From Candidatus Nitrospira neomarina (GTDB lineage Bacteria; Nitrospirota; Nitrospiria; Nitrospirales; UBA8639), in NCBI RefSeq assembly GCF_032051675.1, contig NZ_CP116968.1:2418001-2482000 (forward strand): a DNA stretch of 64,000 nt. Reading direction: 5' to 3'. Every line of letters starts with the position of its first letter. Position 1 is the stretch's first letter. Shown piece by piece: positions 42,578 through 51,431 of this stretch. Below the pieces are notes generated by a model, which saw nothing but the letters and a program-made list of their open reading frames with translations, searched no databases and was not told the origin of the DNA. The position numbers and the translations under genes are program-made.

Positions 42578-44838
42578 TTTCCCTTGGAGAGACGGCCGGC
42601 CATGATGTGAATGTGGTTGGAGGAAAGGCGGCTGCTCTCACCAGGATGATCTCTGCAGGTGTCCACATCCCGGCGGGTTTTTGCCTTACCGTATTTGCCT
42701 ATCAACACGTGCTTTCTCGTTCAGATCTGCCGAACGTCATTCACATGGAATTGGGACGGAAACCCCTGGACAAGATGCGCTGGGAAGAAATTTGGGACGC
42801 GGCCTTACGAATTCGATCAGCCTTTTTGAGAACTTCTCTTCCGCCTGAACTTGTGCAAGCCATCTATGAGGCTGTATCCCGGCTGAATTCGGGACATCCC
42901 CTTGCGGTGAGATCTTCGGCTCCTGGCGAAGACTCGGCCCAACGTTCCTTTGCAGGGCTTCATGAATCGATCGTGAATGTTCAAGGCAAGGAATCGGTGA
43001 TTCGAGCCGTGCAGACGGTTTGGGCGTCTCTTTGGTCGGATGCGGCCCTGCTGTATCGCAAGGAATTACTCCTCGACCCACGCCACAGTCTCATGGCCGT
43101 CATCGTTCAGGAAATGGTTCCTGCGGAATACTCCGGTGTCGCCTTTGGACGTGATCCGCGAAACCAGACTGTGGATAGGGAAATTGTGGAAGCGGTCCCG
43201 GGCCCATGCTCAAATCTGGTTGACGGTCTCTTGGAACCCGACCGATGGATACTCAAACGGAGCTCCGGGGAAGTCGTCGAGTGGAAGGCGGGGGTCCGGA
43301 ATGGCGAACGGCGTGACTCCGCCCTCTTGAGTGATCAGGATCTTCACGTACTCCATACACGTCTTGGGCAGGTAGAGAAATTGTTCGGATGGCCTCCGGA
43401 CATGGAATGGGCAGAACAAGGGGGCACATTCTCGGTCCTTCAGGCCCGTCCCATTACATCCGGTCAGTCTGTGCTCCAATCAGATGACCGTGGCTGGTAT
43501 CTGACCCTTCGCCCCAAACTTCCACAACTTCGACAATTGGCAGAAACCGTCTCCAAAACATTAATTCCTGAACTTGAACACCTTGGACACCAATGGGCCA
43601 CCCAGAACATAGAAAAACTGGATGACAGCCGTCTTGCGGACTGCATGGAGGAAAGACGTTCTTCCCTCAATGCCTGGCGGGAAATTTATAAGAAGGACTT
43701 TATTCCTCTTGCCCATGGGGTACGGTATCTGGGGGCCTATTACAATGATGCCATCCAGCCCAGGGATCCCTATGAATTCATGCTGCTCCTTAAGGGACAG
43801 AATTTTCTTGCCTCCCGACGCAATACCGCTCTTGAGCACCTTGCCCAACAGGTCCAAAACGTTCCCCTTCTTAAAAGAACACTCAAAGAAAGTGCGATGT
43901 CCGTATCAGACAAGTCATCTGAACACTGGGAAGCTCTAAAGCAACACATTATGGATATCCAAGGGGGGCCTGAATTTCTGAAGAATTTCGAGCGATTTCT
44001 CTCGACCTTTATGGACACCGCCTATAATGGAGAACGTCTGCTGAATCGTCCGGATTCCTTGTTCAATTTACTTTGCCAGATTGGGACTCTCGCGATACAA
44101 AGATCTCCGCAAAACGAGCACAATCAAAAGACCAACGTTATGGCACTCCAACAGCGTTTGATAGACGCGGTCGGAAATCCGCGTCAGGAGGAAGCCGGGG
44201 AGGTCATTGCTATAGGCCAACTCAGCTGGCGTCTCCGTGATGATGACAACATCCTTTTGGGCCGCCTGGAAAGCCAGTTTCTTCGGGCATTGCAGCTTGG
44301 GGCCAAACGGTTACGCGAAACCGGGCGCCTGACCGGGGGGCATCCAGGGGAGAAGGAGGCACCCCGTATAGCCCAAATTCTTCGTGATCCACAACACGGC
44401 CCCCTTCACATCGACGAAGAAGCGCCAAAGGCATGTCTTTCTCCCCTGCCCGTCAACGAAAAGCCTCGTCAGCTCGTAGGACAGCCTGCTTCCCCCGGAC
44501 TGGTAGAGGGACCGGCTTGCGTCGTGAACGGCATCGAAGAGTTCCGGAATTTTCAACAAGGCGACATTCTGGTGTGTGAATCCATCCAACCGACCATGAC
44601 CCATTTGGTTCTTCTCGCCTCTGCGGTGGTTGAGCAACGAGGAGGTATGTTGATTCACGGGGCCATTATTGCGCGTGAACTGGGCATTCCCTGTGTGAAT
44701 GGCATTGCCCATGCGACAAATGTCATTTGCCATGGGGATCAATTAATGGTGGATGGTCATCTTGGCATTGTGACAATTGGAGCTCCAGATTTCGAACTGG
44801 AAGACCATGTCTTTTCCGAACAACCGTACCCAATCTGA
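42550..44838 (+). CDS. PEP synthase / rifampicin phosphotransferase-like enzyme
   Basis: A 762-residue protein of the PEP-utilising superfamily. The N-terminal ATP-grasp domain (VVGGKAAALTRMISAGVHIPAGFCLT; LAVRSSAPGEDSAQRSFAGLHESIVNV; SVLQARPIT) is joined by a long helical linker to a C-terminal swivelling domain with the phosphohistidine motif GGMLIHGAIIARELGIPCVNG. PEP synthase proper has an extra PEP-binding barrel, which is missing; this domain set is that of rifampicin phosphotransferases and other dikinase-like kinases that phosphorylate small molecules. Start is GTG 42550 with GGAGG 5-9 bases before. Substrate unknown. Confidence 0.8.
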   Translation: MDSPKNTWIISLGETAGHDVNVVGGKAAALTRMISAGVHIPAGFCLTVFAYQHVLSRSDLPNVIHMELGRKPLDKMRWEEIWDAALRIRSAFLRTSLPPELVQAIYEAVSRLNSGHPLAVRSSAPGEDSAQRSFAGLHESIVNVQGKESVIRAVQTVWASLWSDAALLYRKELLLDPRHSLMAVIVQEMVPAEYSGVAFGRDPRNQTVDREIVEAVPGPCSNLVDGLLEPDRWILKRSSGEVVEWKAGVRNGERRDSALLSDQDLHVLHTRLGQVEKLFGWPPDMEWAEQGGTFSVLQARPITSGQSVLQSDDRGWYLTLRPKLPQLRQLAETVSKTLIPELEHLGHQWATQNIEKLDDSRLADCMEERRSSLNAWREIYKKDFIPLAHGVRYLGAYYNDAIQPRDPYEFMLLLKGQNFLASRRNTALEHLAQQVQNVPLLKRTLKESAMSVSDKSSEHWEALKQHIMDIQGGPEFLKNFERFLSTFMDTAYNGERLLNRPDSLFNLLCQIGTLAIQRSPQNEHNQKTNVMALQQRLIDAVGNPRQEEAGEVIAIGQLSWRLRDDDNILLGRLESQFLRALQLGAKRLRETGRLTGGHPGEKEAPRIAQILRDPQHGPLHIDEEAPKACLSPLPVNEKPRQLVGQPASPGLVEGPACVVNGIEEFRNFQQGDILVCESIQPTMTHLVLLASAVVEQRGGMLIHGAIIARELGIPCVNGIAHATNVICHGDQLMVDGHLGIVTIGAPDFELEDHVFSEQPYPI

Positions 44839-45014
44839 ATGGTATCCCAATTAAATAATTATGAAGAAAATAAACGGCTACGGCTTTGGGATAGTGAAGC
44901 CTATTTTCTCATAAAATTTCCGAAGATCCTCAAGTGAAATTTTGAACGGTCAATTGATCTTTATTGTGAGCTCTATGAGATTTTTTTAGCCAAAATATAA
45001 GGGGGATTCAAGCC

Positions 45015-45899
45015 ATGATCCAAATCACCTATTTGAGTTCGGCCACACGAGCCATGTCTCAGGGTGACTTAGAAGACATTCTGAAAACGGCCCGAGAAAA
45101 TAATGCCCGCTTAGGCATCACCGGAATGTTGCTCTATGGCAATAAAACCTTTATTCAAATCTTGGAAGGTGAAGAGGGCGTGGTTGATGAATTAGTCAAA
45201 ACCATCAAACGCGATCCGCGTCATACCAATTTTCAGATTGTCAAGAAAAAGCTTATCGACCAGCACGAATATGCCGACTGGAGCATGGGCTTTAAACGGG
45301 TCTCCGGCGAGGACTTTGAGGCAGTCAAGGGACTCGAGGATTTTGAGGAGAAGAATTTCAATACGATGTTTTTGGGTAGTCATGCGAGTCTGGTCGACTC
45401 CTTGATGGATCATTTCCGGAAGGAGCGAATCAAAAAAATCGGCCAGGAAGAACTCTCCCTGGATGAAGAAGATCGGTTCATGAAAATTCTTCATCACATT
45501 ATTCGTGGAGCCGTAAAGGTTCTGGCCGTTCTGATGGTCTTTACCATTCTCTGGGGCGTGGTTGATGTCGTATATATCCTCTATCAACAGCTACTGGCCC
45601 CCACCTTTACCACCTTCAGCATTCGGGATATTGTCACGACCTTCGGTGCCTTTATGGCCGTGCTCATCGCTATAGAAATTTTTATTAACATTACCCTCTA
45701 TATTCGCAAAGATGTTATTCATGTCAAATTAGTCGTGGCCACCGCTCTGATGGCGATTGCCCGAAAGGTCATTATATTTGACTTTTCAAAAATCACCCCA
45801 CTTTATATTTTCGGCACGGCGACTGTGGTGTTGGCTTTAGGCATTACCTACTGGCTGATCGACAGACCGTTGCCCACAGGTGAGTCAGAAAATCAATAG
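45015..45899 (+). CDS. BLUF photoreceptor fused to PsiE-type membrane domain, copy 1
   Basis: A 294-residue blue-light sensor. Residues 1-95 are a BLUF flavin domain with all key residues: Tyr6, Asn30, Gln48 (FIQILEGEE) and Trp89/Met91 (DWSMGF). A charged helical linker (about 100-155) leads to a four-helix membrane domain that matches PsiE (phosphate-starvation-inducible E): VFTILWGVVDVVYILYQQL, AIEIFINITLYIRKD, VATALMAIARKVIIFD and a final VVLALGITYWLI. A BLUF sensor joined to PsiE is unusual; output is unknown. AGGGGGA precedes the ATG. The next gene is a near-identical copy. Confidence 0.9.
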   Translation: MIQITYLSSATRAMSQGDLEDILKTARENNARLGITGMLLYGNKTFIQILEGEEGVVDELVKTIKRDPRHTNFQIVKKKLIDQHEYADWSMGFKRVSGEDFEAVKGLEDFEEKNFNTMFLGSHASLVDSLMDHFRKERIKKIGQEELSLDEEDRFMKILHHIIRGAVKVLAVLMVFTILWGVVDVVYILYQQLLAPTFTTFSIRDIVTTFGAFMAVLIAIEIFINITLYIRKDVIHVKLVVATALMAIARKVIIFDFSKITPLYIFGTATVVLALGITYWLIDRPLPTGESENQ

Positions 45900-46100
45900 A
45901 TACCCACGACCTTTCGGAGGTGGTGTTTTGAATTTCGCGCTTCGCCCGTTTTGCTCTGTCGTGGCCTATCCCTGACATCATGGACACATCTGAACCACTC
46001 GAGAATGTCCGTACAGGGAGAGCATGAAAACCCGCGAAGGCTTAAAAGCACGTTCCAGGATGCCTTCCTACAAAAACGGGTTCGGAACGAGATTGAACCC

Positions 46101-46985
46101 ATGATCCAAATCACCTATTTGAGTTCGGCCACACGAGCCATGTCTCAGGGTGACTTAGAAGACATTCTGAAAACGGCCCGAGAAAATAATGCCCGCTTAG
46201 GCATCACCGGAATGTTGCTCTATGGCAATAAAACCTTTATTCAAATCTTGGAAGGTGAAGAGGGCGTGGTTGATGAATTAGTCAAAACCATCAAACGCGA
46301 TCCGCGTCATACCAATTTTCAGATTGTCAAGAAAAAGCCCATCGACCAGCACGAATATGCCGACTGGAGCATGGGCTTTAAACGGGTCTCCGGCGAGGAC
46401 TTTGAGGCGGTCAAGGGACTCGAGGATTTTGAGGAGAAGAATTTCAATACAACGTTTTTGGGCAGTGATGCGAGTCTGGTCGACTCCTTGATGGATCATT
46501 TCCGGAAGGAGCGAATCAAAAAAATCGGCCAGGAAGAACTCTCCCTGGATGAAGAAGATCGGTTTATGAAAATTCTTCATCACATTATTCGCGGAGCCGT
46601 AAAGATTCTGGCCGTTCTGATGGTGTTTACCATTCTCTGGGGCGTGGTTGATGTCGTATATATCCTCTATCAACAGTTACTGGCCCCCACCTTTACCACC
46701 TTCAGCATTCGGGATATTGTTCCAATATTTGGTTCATCGTTAGCGCCAATCATTGCCATAGCAATTTTCAAAAACATTACGCTCTATATCCGCAAAGATG
46801 TTATACACATTAAATTAGTCGTGGCGACCGCATTAATGGCCATCGCTAGAAAGGTGATCATTTTCGATTTCAAAGAGATGACCCCGCCCTATATTTTTGG
46901 AACCGCTGCGGTCGTGTTGGCTTTGGGTATCACCTACTGGCTCATCGAAAGACGGCTCACCTGGAGTGAGCCGGATAATCTGTAA
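46101..46985 (+). CDS. BLUF photoreceptor fused to PsiE-type membrane domain, copy 2
   Basis: A 294-residue paralogue of the preceding gene. The first ~205 residues differ at only a few positions (for instance KKKP for KKKL and FLGSDAS for FLGSHAS), whereas the membrane half after SIRDIV diverges strongly (IVPIFGSSLAPIIAIAIFKNI against IVTTFGAFMAVLIAIEIFINI). BLUF residues Tyr6, Asn30, Gln48 and Trp89 are kept. An upstream in-frame ATG at 45951 could extend it by 50 residues, but the conserved start is 46101; no good ribosome-binding site is seen, so it may depend on coupling. Both copies may be expressed from one transcript. Confidence 0.87.
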   Translation: MIQITYLSSATRAMSQGDLEDILKTARENNARLGITGMLLYGNKTFIQILEGEEGVVDELVKTIKRDPRHTNFQIVKKKPIDQHEYADWSMGFKRVSGEDFEAVKGLEDFEEKNFNTTFLGSDASLVDSLMDHFRKERIKKIGQEELSLDEEDRFMKILHHIIRGAVKILAVLMVFTILWGVVDVVYILYQQLLAPTFTTFSIRDIVPIFGSSLAPIIAIAIFKNITLYIRKDVIHIKLVVATALMAIARKVIIFDFKEMTPPYIFGTAAVVLALGITYWLIERRLTWSEPDNL

Positions 46986-47765
46986 TGATTAAAGAAGTAA
47001 TTATCTGCCATTGTGTATTGACGGAAGACCAATCGTGTCTCATGTCACATCCGCTGAAGAATTGTATATGCTCACCGCTACGTGTTTCCCGGCAAGAGAC
47101 CTTCGCGAGAAATAGCTTACCGCTTACACCGTCGTTGGATATTTCGGTATTCCAGCTTCTTCAGTCTTTACGACCATTTGCACCTCGACCAACTATTATC
47201 CCCTGCCCCCGCAGTCGGTGTGTCCTGTCACTCCCACCTCTCGATACCATTTAGGTATCCTTTGTACTCTTCCGAAGTCACATTTCATTTGCAACGGAAG
47301 TTTGCGTGATTCTTTTTCCATAAACCTGTGGTCCACCAACTTTCCTGTATTCATGCTGATTCACCAACTATCCCATTCTAAAGGGGCGGATTTTTATTCA
47401 TTCGACAGAGATCCTCCGTCAACACATGAGATCTGGCAGAATTGTCTAGGGTTTTTGATGTTCTCCTTGGAGAGTACGTGACTGGTGTAGTTAAATGGAA
47501 TAAAGGGCTCAATGTTCTACAAAAATATTTATACGATGGGGGAGTGGGACAACATTTTGTTGGGCTACCAGGTTGCGGTCAACTTACCGAATGGACAGAT
47601 CATCTGACTGTTGAGTAATCCGCATCCCTCTACTTTCAGGTGGGAGGACGCATTACAGGAAACTGTTTATAACTGTGGTCATCTTATTCGGCAGTTAGGA
47701 CAAAACTTCATGGAGAGACTTCAGAAATGATGTAAATCTGTTCTGCAATATCTTAGGACAATACA
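46986..47765. other. Intergenic region, about 780 bp, no recognisable gene
   Basis: Several overlapping short open frames (up to 89 codons) have no ribosome-binding site and no recognisable motif. The low coding quality compared with neighbours suggests eroded sequence between the BLUF pair and the DUF427 gene. I see no tRNA, repeat or transposase remnant that I can name. Confidence 0.4.
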
Positions 47766-48281
47766 ATGCAAAAACTCATCTTTGAACAAAATCCGGAAAT
47801 CCAGATCCCGAGGCGAGGGCAAGAGTCTGTTTGGAATTACCCCCGTCCACCCAGACTGCAGCGGGTTCATCAACAAATGAGAGTTGAGTTTGGGGGTTTG
47901 GTCTTGGCTGAAACAACCCAGGGCTATCGGGTACTCGAAACAGGAATCCCTCCGGTATATTATTTTCCCCCCACTGATGTCCGAATCGCCTACCTGATGC
48001 TGAGCGTAAGGCAAACCGTATGCGAGTGGAAAGGAATGGCGCGTTATTGGTCAATTAAAATGGGGAAACGACTGGCGGAAGATGCCGCATGGAGTTACCC
48101 ACATCCCGGGGAAGGGTTCGAAGATATTTCCAATTATTTAGCATTTTATCCCGGGAAGGTGGATGCCTGCTATGTGGGAAAGCAAAAGGTCAAACCACAG
48201 TCTGATGAATTTTATGGCGGGTGGATCACCTCAAAAATCCTCGGTCCCTTCAAAGGCGAACCAGGCACCGCATTCTGGTAG
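47766..48281 (+). CDS. DUF427 family protein
   Basis: A 171-residue single DUF427 domain, essentially complete: ESVWNYPRPPRLQ, VEFGGLVLAETTQGYRVLETGIPPVYYFPP, SVRQTVCEWKGMARYW, AAWSYPHPGEGFEDISNYLAFYPGKVDACYV and FYGGWITSKILGPFKGEPGT. The family is widespread and small; the role is unknown, and it often occurs near oxidative- or light-stress genes. AGGA stands 8 bases before the ATG. It faces a decayed dehydrogenase on the opposite strand. Confidence 0.9.
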   Translation: MQKLIFEQNPEIQIPRRGQESVWNYPRPPRLQRVHQQMRVEFGGLVLAETTQGYRVLETGIPPVYYFPPTDVRIAYLMLSVRQTVCEWKGMARYWSIKMGKRLAEDAAWSYPHPGEGFEDISNYLAFYPGKVDACYVGKQKVKPQSDEFYGGWITSKILGPFKGEPGTAFW

Positions 48282-48348
48282 ACAAAAATGGACCAATGAA
48301 ATTTCCTCATGACTTACCAGGCCACACTGTCTGGAAGAGTACCAGCTT

Positions 48349-48745
48349 CTATCCCAACGCCGGACAGAGGTTAGCCATTGGTACAGGAAGAACTGCTTCA
48401 TCACCAGCAGATGAGATCAACACAATCGAACCACCTCCGCCTTTCATCATGACTCGTGCAGCTGCGCGAAGTACATAAAAGGCGGAATGCAGATTGTTGA
48501 TTATTGTTGCATCCCACTCCCCGTCTCTCGTCAAATGAGCAGGCTTGAGAAGAAAGGATCCGACGCAATGGACCACACCGTCGATACGGCCATAGCGTTC
48601 GGCGATGTGATCGAAACATTGCTTAACCTGTTCAGGCGAAGTAGCGTCAATGACGAAAGGATCCACTCCTGTCTCAGCTGAGAGGCTTGAGATTTTTTCC
48701 TAACTACGGGAGGCGGCGACAACTTTCGCCTGCTTCTTTTCGAAT
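48349..48745 (-). pseudogene. Decayed short-chain dehydrogenase
   Basis: Minus-strand translation shows the middle of an SDR: HIAERYGRIDGVVHCVGSFLL, then TIINNLHSAFYVLRAAARVM and GGGSIVLISSAG. Upstream in the same frame, AKVVAASRS is followed by an in-frame TAG and then EKISSLSAETGVDPF, so the reading frame is broken; the glycine-rich N-terminus cannot be found and the catalytic Tyr-x3-Lys part is missing after PMANLCPALG. This is a remnant. SDRs of this type are normal partners of photolyase in light-response loci. Confidence 0.75.
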
Positions 48746-49081
48746 TTAGCAGGGTTCCCAGGTCAAGCAGTCCGACAGCACGAATGCCCTCTGCGATGAG
48801 ATCAACGACCAACGCTATATCATTATGGGCGGCTTCGAACATCCAGTGAAGGATTTGGAACATGCGACGAGTCACATTCCAATGTGAATGAGGGGTCTTC
48901 AGATATCGCGTGCTGGAATCAGAAAACCGAGCCGATCAATCTTCAATAGATTTTCGATCACGCTTTCCATGATGCCAATATTTGGTTTCATTTGTTATTT
49001 TCCCTGCTTCCTGATTTACACGGATCATGCGCATATTAAAAAACCTTCACTCTCGGTGCCTACCTGATCTTCATGGCTGAC
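48746..49081. other. Intergenic region, about 340 bp
   Basis: Probably the eroded 5' part of the SDR remnant plus spacer to the cytochrome gene. I could not recover an SDR nucleotide-binding glycine motif in any frame, and I see no other feature. Confidence 0.35.
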
Positions 49082-49552
49082 TCACCCGGAGGGAGCCCAG
49101 CTTTTGGTCATGGGATCATATTGCCGACCATTCATTCCCAATGTGCTCACAAACGCGATGACCTTCCAGATTTCATCTCGAGAGAGCTTATCCTTAAAGG
49201 CTCCCATAGTGCTGTAGGGCACTCCCTCGGAAATACGCCACAGCATCTGGGAGTCCGAATAACTTTCCATCTTATCCACATCGCGGAAGCTCAAAGCTGC
49301 GGTTATCACGGGTTTGCCGTTTTTACCATGACATTGGGCGCAATTGACATTTGATTTATTCAAACCCAGGTACAATTGACGACCATCATCAATAATTGCT
49401 TTGTCGGTCCACCAGCCATCCGGCATGTGTAAATCTGCGTAAACAGATGGGATAGACTCAGCGGTCTGAGGTGGCTCCGGTAGGCTGCACCCGCCAACCC
49501 ACCCCACTAGGAAAATCATTAATCCTCTCAAAGCCCTATCAATAGAACGCAA
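49082..49552 (-). CDS. Lipoprotein c-type cytochrome, single heme, paralogue of 28.9 kb gene
   Basis: A 156-residue precursor with a short signal and lipobox (WVGGC, lipidated Cys at residue 22), one heme motif CAQCHGKNGKP, and VPYSTMGAFKDKLSRDEIWKVIAF with the candidate Met ligand. It shares the MPDGWWTD, GRQLYLG and SDSQMLWRISEG segments with the cytochrome at 28.9 kb. Start at TTG 49552 keeps the full signal peptide and has GAGGAGG about 12 bases upstream; ATG 49519 would leave only ten residues before the lipobox. The motif CTAAATGTTTGTCAA lies about 110 bases upstream. Confidence 0.82.
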   Translation of the reverse strand: MRSIDRALRGLMIFLVGWVGGCSLPEPPQTAESIPSVYADLHMPDGWWTDKAIIDDGRQLYLGLNKSNVNCAQCHGKNGKPVITAALSFRDVDKMESYSDSQMLWRISEGVPYSTMGAFKDKLSRDEIWKVIAFVSTLGMNGRQYDPMTKSWAPSG

Positions 49553-50075
49553 GTGGCTTAGGGCCTCCTCTCCCGTTTTTTACCTGAATGCATTTGATCA
49601 CTGGAAACAATTCCCACATATCATGCCGAATACTAACATTTGTGGGATGGTCGAAACTAAATGTTTGTCAAATGTTGGATAATTTTGCCTAACTTGAGCT
49701 CTCAGATCTCTGTCTTCCGTGTTGCTGACCTTCACCACACCCAGCAACGCTGGGCTCGAAAAAGAGTGTGATGTTCCATCAAGTGGTCGTCTAGAGCTGG
49801 ACAAAAAACCTTTGACCGGTTTGCGGGTAAAAACCCGAATTTTTTAAAAACTATGGACTTACCTCTCAGGAGTGATAGGCCGAATGTCCGGCGGAAGTCT
49901 GTTCCCACCAAATATGGAAATAAACCCCCGCAATTATTTGTCGAAGGATTGAGTATTTTGATTGTTTGAGCTCCTTAAATGCACGATATGATAAAGAATG
50001 AAGAAATGCCAGCGAACGCATGCGACAACCGATGCTGCCGACCAGGCCCTTACACAGACTAGGCGGTTCGAGGGT
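49553..50075. other. Divergent intergenic region, about 520 bp
   Basis: Separates two cytochrome genes. Besides the motif at 49657-49673, it holds a small hairpin CCCAGC-AAC-GCTGGG near 49741. The long minus-strand open frame across 49934-50365 overlaps a real cytochrome gene and is rejected. Nothing else is recognised. Confidence 0.4.
49657..49673 (+). promoter_or_regulatory. Copy of the TCTAATGTTTGTCAA-type motif
   Basis: CTAAATGTTTGTCAAAT on the plus strand matches the copies in the CarH-like control region (28.3 kb) at most positions. It is about 105 bases before the cytochrome lipoprotein that reads leftward and its complement contains TTGACA, a possible -35 box for that gene. Confidence 0.55.
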
Positions 50076-51431
50076 ATGTCTGTGGTCATTACCAGGAGAC
50101 CCACCAAGACCCACTTCATCTTATTGGTCGTTGTAGGTCTGTTGTTGATCGCAGCGGAATTTGTTCCAAGTCCGGGGTGGTCACAGAATAAGGGAGAATC
50201 GCAAGAAGATCTCATCTGGCTCGATGAAATTGAGAAAGCCTTTATCCCCTCCAGCCAGTGCAGGCAATGCCATGAACGCCATTTTGAAGAATGGAAAGGT
50301 ATGAGGGAACGTAGTGAGGATTTGTTGTCATTTGGACGGATGGACGGGGGGCTGCTGCATGGCACAGCCCTGAAGTCTCCTGTCTTCAGAACTGTGCTTG
50401 GTTTGTGGCTTCAAACTTATCCCACGCATGAACAACGAACAAAATGCCTGGCTTGCCATGTCCCAGCGGTCACCGTCTTTCCCCAACATGCAGATCGGAT
50501 TATTGACCAAGTCATGAGAGGACCGAAACACGTTCAAGTGGAAGGCATCGGATGTGCCTCCTGCCATCTCATTCAGGCCTCAGGGGGAAAGAATGATGCT
50601 TATCCGGCATTTCAACTTGCCCCTGGATCCACATTTTTCGGCCCGTATGGTGATGCAGAGGATAACCTGGCCCATCAATCACAAAAGGCGGAGATCTTTA
50701 AAGGAGCGAATTTCTGTACCTCCTGCCACTTCAGCAAGGTCAAGGATGTCACACAACCACATCTGAACGGAGCCATTTTGAAGGACCTGGTTTGCCAAAA
50801 TTGTCACATGGAACAATCTTATGGCAGCTCCACCGACAAGGGTGGGACGCACTCCAGATCCCTGGCTCGCCACTGGTTTCAGGGAGTCGTGGCGCCTGGA
50901 ATCATGTTGAGTAATCGCAACGTGCAGGCAGAATGGACATCACGCCTCGATATCGAAATCACACAGACCACCTCCTCGGTTCAGGGTACTCTGCATGTGC
51001 CTAATGGCAGCTTGATACACATGTTCCCAGGGGGAGACCCTGTTCTCAAGCAATTCATCGTGAAAGTTATGGTGAAGGACCAAACAGGAGCTCTCATTGG
51101 TGAAGAGGCCAAAACATTCGGGCGCTCATTTGAAGAATTATTAAGAGGACCAATTCCCCAACCCCTGGTCAACAGCGGTATCACCCGCCATATTCCCTTC
51201 AATATTGCGGTCCCGGAAGACTCCACTCCGGCGTTCATCGAGGCCACAATTAGCTATGCTCTTATGCCGAAACCCGGAGAAGAATTACAGAGCCGCTATT
51301 TGGCGACCTTGTCTGGAGAAAAGCAGCGAAATGAGGCTTTACAAATAGTTGAACACTATACTGCTCCCCGTCTCCTGACATTTCGCACGAAAGCTTTGGA
51401 AACAATTCCCCATCCATTGGAAAAAACATGA
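50076..51431 (+). CDS. Five-heme c-type cytochrome
   Basis: A 451-residue exported or membrane-anchored cytochrome. A hydrophobic segment (residues 13-30) is followed by five C-x2-C-H motifs at about 62 (CRQCH), 124 (CLACH), 160 (CASCH), 214 (CTSCH) and 240 (CQNCH), then a heme-free beta domain of about 200 residues. The heme-binding half resembles cytochrome c554-type proteins. Role: multi-electron transfer in the periplasm; partner unknown. The next multiheme gene overlaps by four bases (ATGA), so both are made together. An upstream in-frame start at 49998 is possible. Confidence 0.85.
   Translation: MSVVITRRPTKTHFILLVVVGLLLIAAEFVPSPGWSQNKGESQEDLIWLDEIEKAFIPSSQCRQCHERHFEEWKGMRERSEDLLSFGRMDGGLLHGTALKSPVFRTVLGLWLQTYPTHEQRTKCLACHVPAVTVFPQHADRIIDQVMRGPKHVQVEGIGCASCHLIQASGGKNDAYPAFQLAPGSTFFGPYGDAEDNLAHQSQKAEIFKGANFCTSCHFSKVKDVTQPHLNGAILKDLVCQNCHMEQSYGSSTDKGGTHSRSLARHWFQGVVAPGIMLSNRNVQAEWTSRLDIEITQTTSSVQGTLHVPNGSLIHMFPGGDPVLKQFIVKVMVKDQTGALIGEEAKTFGRSFEELLRGPIPQPLVNSGITRHIPFNIAVPEDSTPAFIEATISYALMPKPGEELQSRYLATLSGEKQRNEALQIVEHYTAPRLLTFRTKALETIPHPLEKT

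Noticed and set aside
45015-46985. Assembly artefact explaining the BLUF duplication
   Set aside because: Not favoured, because the copies differ at scattered sites and diverge strongly in their last third and in the upstream spacer; long reads would settle it.
46985-47254. 89-codon open frame after the BLUF pair
   Set aside because: No ribosome-binding site, no recognisable motif and several overlapping alternative frames.
49934-50365. Minus-strand 143-codon open frame
   Set aside because: Overlaps the five-heme cytochrome on the other strand and has no motif.
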